Of a DNA stretch of 64,000 nucleotides, positions 11,851 to 22,940 are shown piece by piece (within the stretch, counting starts at the first letter, position 1; each line of letters starts with the position of its first letter). The notes below the pieces were generated by a model that saw only the letters and a program-made list of their open reading frames with translations, had not been told where the DNA came from and did not search any database. The translations under genes were made by a program, and so were the position numbers. Source of the DNA: Siphonodentalium dalli (Eukaryota > Mollusca > Scaphopoda > Gadilida > Siphonodentaliidae); the NCBI GenBank assembly GCA_032622095.1, contig CP136069.1, positions 153,811,043 to 153,875,042 on the forward strand, written 5' to 3'.

Positions 11851-12660
11851 TTGAGATGTGTATTTGGATTACTGGCAACTACAGTAATGCCCCAAGTAAT
11901 CGACTCTTTAACTACAGCAGAATTATGGGTAACTTTTCAGGATTTAGCCTTCAAAATGCTCATGGACAAGTCTAAACATAGACAAGATACAGTTTTTCTC
12001 CCCGAGAAGGTGGATGGAGGAAATTCTAAATGCCGACTCTTCAATGACATCATTGACATGCTCGAAAAAAACAATGTCGGTTGGACGGCTGACGCTGTCA
12101 CCACAATTGGCAAACCATTTGTGGATGCCATCGTCGCCGTCCTGTGGTATATTGATCCACACTACACCACAATTCTCGACAGATTTCCAGAGCTAACCTG
12201 GTTATTCAAAATCTTCACCGGTTTGAAATACAACGACCCAAAAGGTCACAAACATGCCGTCCAGAAAATATCCCAAGAAAAGTTGTCATCTTTGGAGTCT
12301 GAAGTAGACAGATTCACAGATGCACCATGGATGAAGACCAAACAATGGCAACCGGTACGTGAGGGCGTGGTGGAAGTGTTAGACCTTGTGCACAAATACA
12401 TTGTTTATCTTAGAAAAAAATTGGATGAAGTTCAGCAGTCCCACACGTGTGAAGATGTTGTGCGATCCGCTGCCGATTCACAGCTGTTAGTTGTCATCAA
12501 ACCGAGTCATTTAGTAAAGCCGACTGTTGCTGCTCGTTATGCTAAATTGAATTCAGAACTGTCAACAGTGTCGTACTACGAAAAACTGAACCTTGATGAA
12601 TTTACACCTGAAGATACTCGAGAGCGCAGACACTATTTGGACAATATCAACCAGGGATAG
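11851..12660 (+). CDS. Intact unidentified 269-codon ORF
   Basis: This is the longest uninterrupted frame in the first 49 kb, running to TAG at 12658-12660. I do not recognise the protein. It is soluble-looking, helical and rich in charged residues. Conserved-looking blocks include RFPELTWLFKIFTGLKYNDP, a basic KGHKHAVQKIS, and near the end VKPTVAARYAKLNSEL and TPEDTRERRHYLDNI. No signal peptide or membrane span is visible. The first ~30 codons overlap a sequence at 11881-11946 that recurs as both arms of the foldback at 28480-28649. A TTTTCAG acceptor at 11934-11940 in phase 0 offers an alternative start at 11941. It may be the last exon of the coiled-coil/BEN unit or a retroposed gene. Confidence 0.5.
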   Translation: MRCVFGLLATTVMPQVIDSLTTAELWVTFQDLAFKMLMDKSKHRQDTVFLPEKVDGGNSKCRLFNDIIDMLEKNNVGWTADAVTTIGKPFVDAIVAVLWYIDPHYTTILDRFPELTWLFKIFTGLKYNDPKGHKHAVQKISQEKLSSLESEVDRFTDAPWMKTKQWQPVREGVVEVLDLVHKYIVYLRKKLDEVQQSHTCEDVVRSAADSQLLVVIKPSHLVKPTVAARYAKLNSELSTVSYYEKLNLDEFTPEDTRERRHYLDNINQG

Positions 12661-12889
12661 AACTTCAAATGTGTTCATTTTTCAAAGTCGTCAGGAAATA
12701 ATATTTCTTTGCTAGAGTGACATTAAATCAATCAATCATATGAACCAGTACTTGTAAGTGAATACTCCTGTTTCTGTAATACACAAGTGGGATGAGACAC
12801 CTGAAAGAGAGACTAGTTAAAATAATATGACAGATTGTACCCCTGGACTGGTATTCAGGTTATCAATAACAGGATAGAGTGTTCAATTC

Positions 12890-12990
12890 AAGCAGTCAAA
12901 TTTAGGGGAAAATACCATTTAATATAATAAAGATGAACAGTGTTCATCCTTATTATATTAAATGGTATGTTTCGCTAAAATTGACTGCTT
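12890..12990. repeat. Small foldback element
   Basis: Arms AAGCAGTCAAATTTAG../..CTAAAATTGACTGCTT enclose ATACCATTTAATATAATAA and its complement around a short GATGAACAGTGTTCATC centre. The 101-bp structure is almost fully palindromic, as in a MITE or hairpin transposon. No coding content. Confidence 0.75.
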
Positions 12991-13220
12991 GCTGCAGTGT
13001 TAGTAGCCCATGATAAAAAAATTAAAAATAAAAATAAAAAATCGCCCTCCCTCATGCATTTAAAAAAAAAAATGCCTGAGAAACAAAACATTGAGTTTGT
13101 GTGGCCTAAGATGACATTTGGCAAACAAATGCATGAAACTGGAAAAAACTATTTCTGGGGCTCGGAACAACCCACCCACCCGGACCTTGTACCCAGGAAC
13201 TTTTTGCCCATCCCCAAAAC

Positions 13221-13242
13221 ACCCCCCCCCCCCCCCCCCCCT
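13221..13242. repeat. Homopolymeric C tract
   Basis: About 22 consecutive C residues, a candidate i-motif/G-quadruplex site on the opposite strand and a likely sequencing-length artefact. Proline-rich frames crossing it are not real genes. Confidence 0.8.
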
Positions 13243-13469
13243 GGTCATTTGAGAAAAACTGGCCAGCATTTTCTAAGCGATGGCAGCGTTCCTTTTCTGA
13301 GAGATGGCATTTTTTTCCTGAGCAGACAGCAGACAGACATTCGATTATGTGGTGTGAACTTAATAGGCTTGAGAAGTTCTTATTAGGTTCTTATTTGAGA
13401 TTAACCAGAAAGAAATCATGCTTACAATTCTGAGGCAGCCAACAACTGAACCCTTAATATTTGGACTTC

Positions 13470-13700
13470 TGTAGCTCTCAATCGTTGAGAACTCGTCATT
13501 TTGGGCTCATTTGCACAAAAGACATGGTCATCGGCAGCCATCTTTGACCTGTAGATGGGAACGAGTAATTTTGGCGTGAACCCGTCAATAAACATGGCCT
13601 CCGTCGGCCATCTTTGATTTCAGTGATAACACTATATAAATGTAGATGCAAATTCAATTCATAGTCAGTGCCACAAGTTAAGCTACTGTGTCATTGACCC
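13470..13700. repeat. Degenerate copy of the 'GCCATCTTGGATTT' repeat
   Basis: Contains GATGGGAACGAGTAATTTTGG, AACATGGCCTCCGTCGGCCATC and TTAAGCTACTGTGTCATTGA, all hallmarks of the repeat array at 19440-20585. No gene is seen here. Confidence 0.75.
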
Positions 13701-13765
13701 TTTCATTTTGAGAAATATTCTGGAGAAACAATTACCACAGTATTTAATATTCTTGTTTGTGTATA

Positions 13766-14141
13766 CAGGGCCAGGAACCTCAAGCCTCTAAACCAAAGCG
13801 TTTGTGTTTAAAATTGGATTAAAACACTGATTAAAACAGAAATAAATTAATGTCTGAGACGACAAACTAGTGCATGAGCTGTAGAAAATCACAGTGCACA
13901 TGTACAAATCAATGCTTGGCGAAAACGAACTTTTATTTGTAAAATTAGACGAATATAAGTAAATTTCTTATGTTTCACCTAAATTTTTACATAAAAGTTA
14001 GTTTTCGCCAAAAAATGATTTTTGCATGTGCACTGTGATTTTCTACAGCTCATGCACTATTTTGTCCTCTAATTTATTTCTGTTTTAATCCAATTTTAAA
14101 CACAAAACGCTTTGGTTTAGAGGCTCAGGTTCCCGGCCCTG
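13766..14141. mobile_element. Foldback MITE with GTATA target duplication
   Basis: The two halves are inverted copies. The left end is CAGGGCCAGGAACCTCAAGC and the right end is the complement of CAGGGCCGGGAACCTGAGCC. The arms extend inwards about 150-180 bp through TTTGTGTTTAAAATTGGATT and CATGAGCTGTAGAAAATCAC. GTATA flanks both sides (13761-13765 and 14142-14146). There is no coding capacity. Arms are slightly diverged, so insertion is not recent. It sits in an intron of gene A. Confidence 0.85.
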
Positions 14142-14326
14142 GTATATTCTTATTTGAAAAGAAATCTTATGTTACGTGTTTTTTGCTCAAATCCATTTTT
14201 AATGATTTCTGTTGTTGATATGCAAAAACTACTATAACCACACCGCCTCAGCATTGCTGCACATTTGGCATGGGCCTCCAAAAAACGAGACCAAGGCTTA
14301 CCTCTTGTTTAAATTTTTATTTTCAG

Positions 14327-14383
14327 ATATCCTGCAGGACTCCAATATAACTACAGAAGCAGAGCTATCTGCCTCCACAGAAG
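14327..14383 (+). CDS. Gene A: duplicated mini-exon, copy 1
   Basis: A 57-nt exon between TTTATTTTCAG and GTATAGC, phase 1 at both ends. It encodes DILQDSN.TTEAELSASTEG, where the first and last residues are split across the junctions. A near-identical exon follows at 14915-14974 with similar upstream intron sequence, so exon and flank were duplicated together. The peptide is a short acidic Ser/Thr linker without a recognised domain. Confidence 0.55.
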
Positions 14384-14914
14384 GTATAGCATACTATGTT
14401 TATCATGTCACCTGCCCACGAAGTGGGACTGGCACTTAGCCTAGGGATCACTATCTGTTGTCATCTTCAACAACCAGTCTTGTCGGATTTTTCCAGTCAG
14501 AGCTATTCCCCTAAATTGATAGCTTGTTAGCATGATAACTTGGAACAATCATTGACCAAACTGGCATTTTTGTTTTTGCTCCAATGTGCACTTTTAAGTA
14601 TTTAGATTGATTTTATGCAAAAATAAATTGACCCCTCCCCCATCTCTCGGAAGGGTGGGGATTAAATGAAAATGTTTTTCTCCAAAATGTGTCTTGAAAG
14701 ATGTTGATTGATTTTATACGAAAAGGAATATGGGTCGATTATGGGGAATTTTTTAGCTCCAAAATCCATTTTGAAGGATTTAGATGAATGTGATGCAAAA
14801 ACAATTATAACCACACCTAATGTTCAGCCTCAGCATTGCTGCATGTTTGGCGTGGGCCAAAAACGAGACCGTGCATCGGCGATGCTTACCTCTGGTTTAC
14901 ATTTTTATTTTCAG

Positions 14915-14974
14915 ATATCCTACAGGACTCCAATAACATAACCACAGAAGCAGTGCTCTCTGCCTCCACAGAAG
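14915..14974 (+). CDS. Gene A: duplicated mini-exon, copy 2
   Basis: A 60-nt exon between TTTATTTTCAG and GTAAATC, again phase 1 to phase 1. It encodes DILQDSNNITTEAVLSASTEG-like residues, one residue longer than copy 1. Because both copies are symmetric, including either or both keeps the frame. Upstream homology includes CCTCAGCATTGCTGCA and a shared run up to the acceptor. Confidence 0.55.
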
Positions 14975-15031
14975 GTAAATCATTCTACATTTATCATGTC
15001 AGCCGCCCACGAAGTGAGAGCGACATTATAA

Positions 15032-15140
15032 GTTGTCTCAGCCCATTGAGGGTGACATGGTCACACGTCAGCTGCAAGGATTTCATATGATATCCGAGCA
15101 TGCGACGCGAGACCACGTCGCCGCACTTGGCTGAGACAAC
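15032..15140. repeat. Short inverted-repeat element
   Basis: GTTGTCTCAGCC at the left and GGCTGAGACAAC at the right are perfect complements bounding ~110 bp. No clear target duplication, so it could be a small MITE or chance. Confidence 0.4.
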
Positions 15141-16394
15141 AATTAAATTTTCTATATTTTTGTGGCGGAATCCATGTACGTATTCCCGACCGAACGTGAC
15201 TTCGATTGTTTTCCCGATACCTTATGGGCATTCACAGTACTCTTCTCACATTGTTAACTTTTCGGCTATAAAGGTGTGATTTTGATACATCTTCGATTAA
15301 CACTAATCTAATGCGGTCAGAATATTAGACTCTTTCCTGTGTATGTTTTGGGTGTGTGTGTGAGTCATTATTTTGAAATGAATTCAGCGTAATTAGAACT
15401 TTAATGTTTTACACCACTTTGGGACATTTAACTGTACCATAGATAAGATTTCTCCTAAAACCTGTTGTTTCGTTCAATGTGCTGTTCTCCAAATGATGTT
15501 ATGATGGGGAACCGTTGCATGCTGAAGGCCATTATTAAACTGGTTTTATGGGCTAATTATGTGATAAATTGTTTATCCTACAGCAATAGCAGTTACGCTT
15601 GTCCTGAGGCCGAACGAGCGACCGATTCTAAGCTTCCGATAAATACAAAGCACCATAATCGAATTCATCACATCCTGTGTACTATTCATGGACTAATGAA
15701 TTTGAATCTTTGGGACATACTATACAGTTATCGCCTGGTGTTGAGGGAGACACAGAGATTTGTCGCCCGCTTGGTGACAAATCTGTTTAATTCCCAGCAA
15801 CATAATCAAGTCATAAATTAACATAAGATGACAAAAAATGAAACTAGATTAGTAGGTTTGGTAACAACGGAAAAGCATTTGTAATACCTGCAATGTACAT
15901 GTAGATATATTATTAACGCAAGATATACGGCCATACTTGTAGGGCAACGTGTCATTGTGAATTTGGAGATGCATGATGCAATAAAACATCTTTGTCCAGA
16001 CAACGCGTTTTAACATTACAATTACATTGGAAACAAAATTTAACCAAAGTAGCATGATAAAAGCACATTTTGAGCTACCAATTTGTATCAACATTTACAT
16101 GTAAATTCGATCGATCACAAACAATAAGTGCATGTGTACTAGCTATATAGTCAAAAATGAAAACGACAACACACCGAACACAGGCAACTGTAAAGGGAGG
16201 TAACCGACTATCTCGCACGGAAAGTTACTTATCATATTTCCACTATAGATAAGCAAACATTGTGTTCACACCACGGTTTTGTAAAGATATAGGTATATAA
16301 GCGGAGCGTTGGTTTTAGTATGTTGTAGAGGAGTTGGTGTTGTGCGGTAGCTATGGAGTATATAAGTGGTTGTCTATTTCTTGTCACCTTTTAG
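15141..16394. other. Non-coding stretch (intron of gene A)
   Basis: No exon with acceptable splice signals was found. A frame at 15465-15821 has no domain-like features and is probably spurious. Confidence 0.5.
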
Positions 16395-16469
16395 GAGGAT
16401 GTGGGTTGGGAAAGGATGATGGGGAAGACATGGTTTCCCTATCTAATAGAAGGAAGCCAAAGATTAAAG
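16395..16469 (+). CDS. Gene A: 75-nt exon
   Basis: Bounded by CACCTTTTAG and GTGAGTTT, phase 1 to phase 1, in line with the mini-exons before it and the terminal exon after it. It encodes GCGLGKDDGEDMVSLSNRR plus a basic KPKIK tail, a possible nuclear-localisation patch. The function of the segment is unknown. Confidence 0.55.
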
Positions 16470-17624
16470 GTGAGTTTAATAAGCTGTAGATCTACATTTT
16501 AGATTTTAAACTGAAAAAGTACTTTTATGCAAATATTTATCACCATCCAAAATGGCCAAAATTGTTGCCAAACATATCAAGTTGCGTTTCATTATGTATT
16601 CAGCCTACAGTAACTGTTAGCATTAACTTATTCTCTCCAGAACCTATTTGCTATAAACCGACCCGCCCAAATATTTTTTCGAAGACCTGCAAGAAAAACA
16701 TTGCAAGAGTGTGATTAGAGCTCTCCACTAAGCATCCTATGATGTTATTTCCTTGTCCAAAATGCCTGTCTAGAATTGCGTTTCACTTGAAATTGTGTCA
16801 AGATATTTCACTACCACTGGGGGAGAACAGCAACGCATTGCATAAAATGTGATTCTCTACCATAACTCGTTGTAGATCCTCTATATATAATTCCATCATC
16901 TATATTATTTGTATGCGCACCCCCATTCTAGGCATTGCGTCTATTTCGCATAAACGCAATCACTTAAACGCTTAATTTATTCAGAACGATCCGCGTTAGA
17001 TTGATCACGCGGCTCACACCAATCACTCACTCCGCATGGGGAACTCAGTTCTGATAGGTTGGTGTGCATGAGTCGTCTCGCGATATTAGAGGATTGATGT
17101 ATCGGTAATATTTTTTTTATGTCGTTGATCATTGTTTTGATTGCGGTATGCAAGTGTCGCGTCGATTTCATTTGTAATTTTCTCATGTTGTGTGTTGTAC
17201 ATATTTCAAATACACTTTGCATTTGATACAGTATACATTTGTTTGTGGGATAAAACTTGCAAAACGTTGAGAATAAGACGGAATTATAAGTAATAACTGT
17301 GTTAATGTGTTAGGCAGTTGTTTCGTATTCATCGACCATCAGAAAAACTTCTTATCAAGTCGAGGGATACTGTGCGCAAATAACTGTGGGTTTTGTCGTT
17401 GTCAGAAACGTAACATGCAGATGAATTTTGTTAAATGTTGTGATCAGCTGCATTGCTTGTCAATTACTACTTATGTACGTGTAAATATAACATGGTTTTA
17501 CGTCTAATTAAACCGCAATCATACATGTTAGGACATTGAGTTGAGCTTGTATGTTCTAAGTTACCTGGTTGAAAATTGATAGTGCAATCTGGATATCAAC
17601 CCATTGTCAATTATTCTGTTGTAG

Positions 17625-17839
17625 TTCCAAGACAAACATGGTCAGACAATGAGGGAATTGAGCTCGAATTAAATTTTTCAAAGTATTATAAAAACAAAAC
17701 CAACAAGACCTGCCCTTCAAGAAGCGAATGTGAACAGGCCATCAAAAGATCAAGAGAAGATGGCGGAGAAATCTGCAAGAGGAAATGGAGTATCATAAAA
17801 AAAAAAGTTAACAACAGTATCATGAAAATCAGAGGTTGA
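17625..17839 (+). CDS. Gene A: terminal exon, C-terminal Trp-rich domain
   Basis: Begins after CTGTTGTAG with two bases completing a phase-1 codon and ends at TGA 17837-17839. The peptide reads PRQTWSDNEGIELELNFSKY, then CPSRSECEQAI, then KRKWSIIKKKVNNSI. This spacing (W..E..F..Y..C..A..+.W..IK..V.N.I) matches a small C-terminal domain that I associate with the same YR/SET-type multi-copy genes in molluscs and fish. It is intact here. Its role is unknown; the basic, Myb-like look suggests DNA or chromatin contact. Together with the earlier phase-1 exons it marks the 3' end of gene A. Confidence 0.6.
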
Positions 17840-17872
17840 TGCTTCTGAGTTCTGACTAGAAATTATACCATG

Positions 17873-18908
17873 TTGGAGGTCAAACTTTTAGCAGCTCAAC
17901 TTTACCACAGGCCTCTGGAACAAATATTTGAGCCCAACACTCTGTCTCCAATATTCCTATAGAACGGCTAACAACTCGAAAAATATCCAGTTTTCATCAA
18001 ACTAGCGCAATATACCATCATAAATGTTCCCCATATGGTTATTAGGGCATTACCGTTCCGTTTCATTTGAGGCTGGACATGTTAAAATCGGTTTAAGAGA
18101 ACTCGAGTTATGGCAGCATGACTACAGATATCGGCTTGACTTTTTCACTCGTTTGACATGGTGTCCCCGAGAAACGCCAATTTTAAAACAAATTCGTTCA
18201 AAAAATGATGGTCTTCACAACTAGTAACATATATACATGATGAATTTCTAGAAGCATTAGTCTGTATGTAATTGTAAGACTTGACAATGCCTAAAATTCC
18301 TTTATTTTGAGAAAAAGTCCTTTTCAGAAGCAGGAAGTAAAATGAAATCGGGTTACAATAAAAGGTGACACTGAGCTAGGCCAATTGCAAGTTAAGTACG
18401 TGCCTCTATGGGTGTCAATTAACTGTAAAATGAAGGATTTTATACCTTAGTATGTTTAATTAAAAATATTTTTGGAAATATGTTGCTGAGAATATAATAT
18501 CGGTGGTCAGCGTTTGTTAAAACTTTGAATGTCCCGAGGACACAATGTCAAACGAGCAAAAAAATCAAGTCGATATCTGTAGTCATGCATCCATTACTCA
18601 AGTTCTGTTGAACCAATTTTAACATGTCATGCATCAAATGAAAGAGAAATGCAGTGCCCTAATGACTATATGGGGAACATTTATGTCAACAAAACATTTA
18701 GGAGGGTATAATATTGCACTGGTTTGAAGGTGATGATTGGAAAACTGGATAGTTTTCGAGTTGTTGGCCTTTCTATAGGAATATGTACACAGAGCGTTTG
18801 GGCTCAAATATTTGGTCCAGGGGCATGAAGATGTATTGTCATTTGTTTGATAATAAGTATGTATTTCGAATCTTGACACAAACTACGACTACAATAATAT
18901 GACCTCCA
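17873..18908. repeat. ~1-kb imperfect inverted repeat
   Basis: The left arm (about 17873-18185) and right arm (about 18535-18908) are diverged reverse complements. GGAGGTCAAAC pairs with GACCTCC, AAATATTTGAGCCCA with GGGCTCAAATATTTGG, and ACTACAGATATCGGCTTGA with TCAAGTCGATATCTGTAGT. The spacer is ~350 bp. This looks like an old foldback transposon immediately downstream of gene A. The short frames in it are not genes. Confidence 0.8.
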
Positions 18909-19440
18909 TCAGAGGCAAATATCGGTCCGGTTCAAACGGTGTGTCTACTGACGATAATAATAATTGTCGGTGGGCAGACCATTGGTACCGGCCGATACTT
19001 CAGCTAAACAGGAGAGACTCCACAAAAGCCATGGCTTGTCAATCCTGTTCGAAACAGATATCAATCAACCTATATGTTATTATGTAAATGAAATGTAAAA
19101 TGACTATAAATATCTTGAGATTCTAAATAAATATTGTTTACACTAAATCAGGGCCTGTGTGAGTTAATTCATATTTAGTCAAATAAAAGTATCTTAATGA
19201 ATATTTTTCTTGCTCTTTCGTACAAATAAGTGATCCATTATCCCATAGTGTGTCCACGACCATTTACAGTACTATTATAGGTAATATTCAAACGGAAAAG
19301 TCATGTGCTCCAGACCTGTCTGATCGACTATCCCGCCAACTCAAAACACGTTGATAACTCAAATATTCCTCTGGTCCATAAGAATTAGACTTACCGAAGT
19401 TTGACTACTTGGGATACAAGGCTGATTTTGCGCGAAGGCG
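18909..19440. other. Non-coding stretch
   Basis: No gene, hairpin or repeat of note was recognised. Confidence 0.5.
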
Positions 19441-20585
19441 ACACCAATATTAAAGTCCGGCGTCCGTGAGTCTGTACATCCCGAATCCTTTAGCACGGCC
19501 TAGAGCCCGTACCGATGCACCGATCATCATGAAATTTTTCGTGGATCACAACATTGGCATCTAGATGGGAACGAGTCATTTTGGGCTCATTTGCATAAAA
19601 AACATGGCCACTGGCAGCCATCTTGGATTTAAAAATTGCATCTTTTAGCACGGGCTAGAGGTCGCAGGATTGGTCCGATCATCATGAAATTTGTCATGGA
19701 GGTTGACATTGACATGTAGATGGGAACGAGTCATTTTGGTATGAATCCGTCAATAAACATGGCCGCCGTCGGCCATCTTGGATTTCAGTGATAACACTAT
19801 ATAAATCCATAATGCACCGTACAGCCTGTACCGATGCACCGATCATCATGAAATTTTTCGTGGTTCATGACATTGGCATCTAGATGGGAACGAGTCATTT
19901 TGGGCTCATTTGCATAAAAAACATGGCCACCGGCAGCCATCTTGGATTTTAAAATTGCATCCTTTAGCACGGGCTAGAGGTCGCAGAATTGGTCCGATCA
20001 TCATGAAATTTGTCACTGAGGTTGACATTGACATGTAGATGGGAACGAGTCATTTTGGTATGAATCCGTCAATAAACATGGCCACCATCGGCCATCTTGG
20101 ATTTCAGTGATAACACTATATAAATCCATAATGCACCCTATAGGCTGTACCAATGCTCCGATCTTCATGAAATTTTTCTTGGCTCATGACATTGGTATCC
20201 AGATATGAACGGGTCATTTTGGGCTCATTTGCATAAAAAACATGGCCGCCAGCAGCCATCTTGGATTTCAAAATTGCATCCTTTAGCATGGTCTAGACTT
20301 CACAGTATTCGTCCAATCATCATGAAATTTGTTATTGAGGTTGATATTGATATGTAGATGGGAACAAGTAATTTTGGAGTGGATCCATCAAGAAACATGG
20401 CCGCCATCGGCCATCTTGGATTTCAGTGATAGCGTTATATAAATCAATATTTCCTCCAATAACTCATACTGATGTATCAATCATCATGAAATATTTCATG
20501 GCTCATGACATGTCGATTTGAATTTAATTCATAGTCAAGTGTCACAAGTTAAGCTACTGTGTCATTGACACTTTCATTTTGAGGA
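19440..20585. repeat. Array of a ~310-bp dispersed repeat
   Basis: Successive units share ATCATGAAATTT, GATGGGAACGAGTCATTTTGG, ACATGGCCGCC and GCCATCTTGGATTTCAGTGA, with two alternating half-units (a 'GGGCTCATTTGCAT' form and a 'TGAATCCGTCAATAAACATGG' form). At least three full double units can be followed before the array decays near CACAAGTTAAGCTACTGTGT. Related fragments occur at 13470, 21160, 25335 and 54800. No coding content. Confidence 0.85.
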
Positions 20586-20847
20586 AAAACAGACTTTTCT
20601 TCATGAAATTGATGCCACCACCTAACTAGGTTGGGGGTGGGTATATGTGGAAGCACTACTGGTATCGCACAGGGTATATGGTCTCATGATATGACCGAAC
20701 TTGACAAAGTCAAGCTAAGTTATTGTCGTGGCGCATCGTCCAGCATCTTGATTCTGTATGTTCCGAATCCTTTAGCACCGCCTAGAGCCCGTACCGATCA
20801 CTGAAAATGTTCATGGATCATGACATTGGCATCTAGATGGGAATGAG

Positions 20848-21158
20848 GGGCCTCGGTGGCTCAATCGGTTAGGGGTACCACTCCAAGCCGTTTCGCCCTC
20901 CAGCGCTGGCGATAAGGGTTCAAATCCACATGTTTCCATGGTGGACTTTGTAACTCGAAATCGTTATCTGGTGGAGTTGCCAGTTACTCGCAGATGGCCG
21001 GTGGTTTGCCGCACATGGTTGACGAGTCTATCAGTCATTGAAATCACTGTTAGATTAGTTGCAAGTGTGCGGATTTCCTCCACCACTAAAACTGGCAATG
21101 TCGTGATATGGCCTTAGTGGCTAAAGCGACAATAAACCCCAATCAATCAATCAATCAA
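20848..21158 (+). mobile_element. tRNA-derived SINE with target-site duplication
   Basis: An A-box-like TGGCTCAATCGG (20857-20868) and a B-box-like GGTTCAAATCC (20917-20927), ~50 bp apart, form an internal Pol III promoter. The body ends ATATGGCCTTAGTGGCTAAA and an (AATC)n tail at 21141-21158. The target duplication TCTAGATGGGAATGAG is present at 20832-20847 and 21159-21174, showing insertion into the dispersed repeat array. It is a short interspersed element, not a tRNA gene: the acceptor and anticodon stems do not fold as a tRNA. Confidence 0.85.
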
Positions 21159-21159
21159 T

Positions 21160-21660
21160 CTAGATGGGAATGAGTCATTTTGATCTCGTTTGCATTATAA
21201 CATGGCACTGGCAGCCATCGTGAATTTCCAAATTGAATCTATATCATGGGCTACAGGCCACAGCATTGGTCCGATCAAGAAATTTGGCACAACAGTTGAC
21301 ATATTGACTTTTAGAAGGGAACGAGTAATTTTGGTGTGAATCATCCAAAAACATGGCTGCCATCAGTGTCAGTGATGACACTACCGTATATAAATCAATA
21401 GCACTGCCTACAGCTCATACTGATGCATCAATCCTCATGAAATTGTTCATGGGTCACGATGACATTAGTCACATTACCATGTAAATGTGAATTTAATTCA
21501 TAATCAGTGTCCCTAATTTTGCATAACTTCACTGATGTTAGACATGAAACCCCATTGATGTTGGACATGAAACCTCATTGATGTTGGACATGAAACCTCA
21601 TTGATATTGGACACACAAAAACTCATTGATATTGGACACACAAAAACTCATAAACATCAA
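21160..21660. repeat. Dispersed repeat remainder and 23-25-bp tandem repeat
   Basis: 21160-21530 continues the repeat into which the SINE inserted. From about 21537 to 21650 a 23-25-bp motif (CATTGATGTTGGACATGAAAC and variants ending ACACACAAAAACT) is repeated five times. Confidence 0.75.
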
Positions 21661-21754
21661 ATGTTGGAACCCCTTCTGCAAACTCATAAAATTGGACACA
21701 ATATAAAGCTCATAATATTTTTAGCTCATAAACAACATTTGTTGGTAGTACCGT

Positions 21755-22940
21755 TTAGCCGTCCGTCTGTGCGTCCGGAAATGGTTTCCGGATGATAACT
21801 TTAGTTTCGGTTAATAGATCAAAAGCAAATTTCATAGGTGACAATATGAGACAATGATGCTTTAATTAATTTAGTCTAACAAGTTTATTGAGATAATGTA
21901 TCTACAATGTGTACTGTATAAATGATTTCGTCTGAATAAAAATATATAAAAAAAACAAAAAACAAAAAAATTCATAGGTGAGTTTATCAGACCAAAATAC
22001 AAGTCAATTTTGAATATGGGTTTGCTCTGCCCAATTTTGCAACAGTTATGGCCCTTTTTCGACTTAGAATCTTGCAATTTTCTGGTTTCCGGATAATAAC
22101 TTCAGTTTGTTTGTTTCAAAAGAAAGAATTATCTTTATAAATAGAAAAGTTACCGATTTTATTAGTGATTAAAACATATATGCAATGAATTAGAATGAAA
22201 GTTTACAGTGAAAGATCAAGGGATTTTTTGGGGACACTTGTTTTTGGGCAATGATATTCCAAAGGCATATCCTGAAGGCATGAGTGGAGGAAGGTTTGGG
22301 AGGGGGTGACGCCCTGCTGATGGTGGGGGGTACGTTCTTCCCCCTGAGAGCTAATCTAGGGCTCTTTGAGTCAGTATTTATACCCCACTTTCGAAGAAAA
22401 TGGGGGATATACTGGATTGACTGCGACACTGCGTCTGTCCGTCCGTCATGCTTTCTCTATCCGTGTGTCTGACCTCATAACTAGAACAACTATGAACTGA
22501 TTTCAATAGTGTTTGGTATGCGAGCTCATTAGGACTGCCTCTCCGCATGATGCTAATTGCGGTTTGGTCCGATTTTTTTTTAAAAGTTTAATATGCCTCA
22601 TTTTCAACTTATTTTGTCCGACTTAATAACTTTAACAAATATGAACCGATTTCAATAATTTTTGGTATAGACATGCTTCTCACAATATCCTCTCTACATG
22701 ATGCGGCTAGGGATTGGCTCAGACTGTTTTTTGTATTTATATTACACTTCATTTTTGACTTAGAAAATTCTGTCCGACTTAATAACTTTAACAAATATAA
22801 ACTAATTTGAATGATATTTTTGGACAAGCTTCTTGTGATACCATATCGATATTATTAGTCCGAATTTTTCTTTAAAGTTACAAATCTTTTTTGTTGGGTT
22901 TATGGATAATGTGGGTTGAATTTGCCATGGTGGGGGTATG
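21755..22940. repeat. Dispersed 'GTCCGTC..GGTTTCCGGATGATAACTT' repeat
   Basis: Several degenerate copies of a low-complexity family recur, with GTCCGTCTGTGCGTCCGG, TTTCCGGATGATAACTT and GACTTAATAACTTTAACAAA repeats. Relatives are at 52000-52290, 55895-56060 and 63440-63620. No gene. Probably an old mobile-element family. Confidence 0.6.

Noticed and set aside
13060-13269. Frames rich in Pro or Gly across the C tract
   Set aside because: Created by the homopolymer run.
20848-20930. Possible tRNA gene
   Set aside because: A and B boxes are present, but acceptor and anticodon stems do not form; the AATC tail and target duplication show a SINE.
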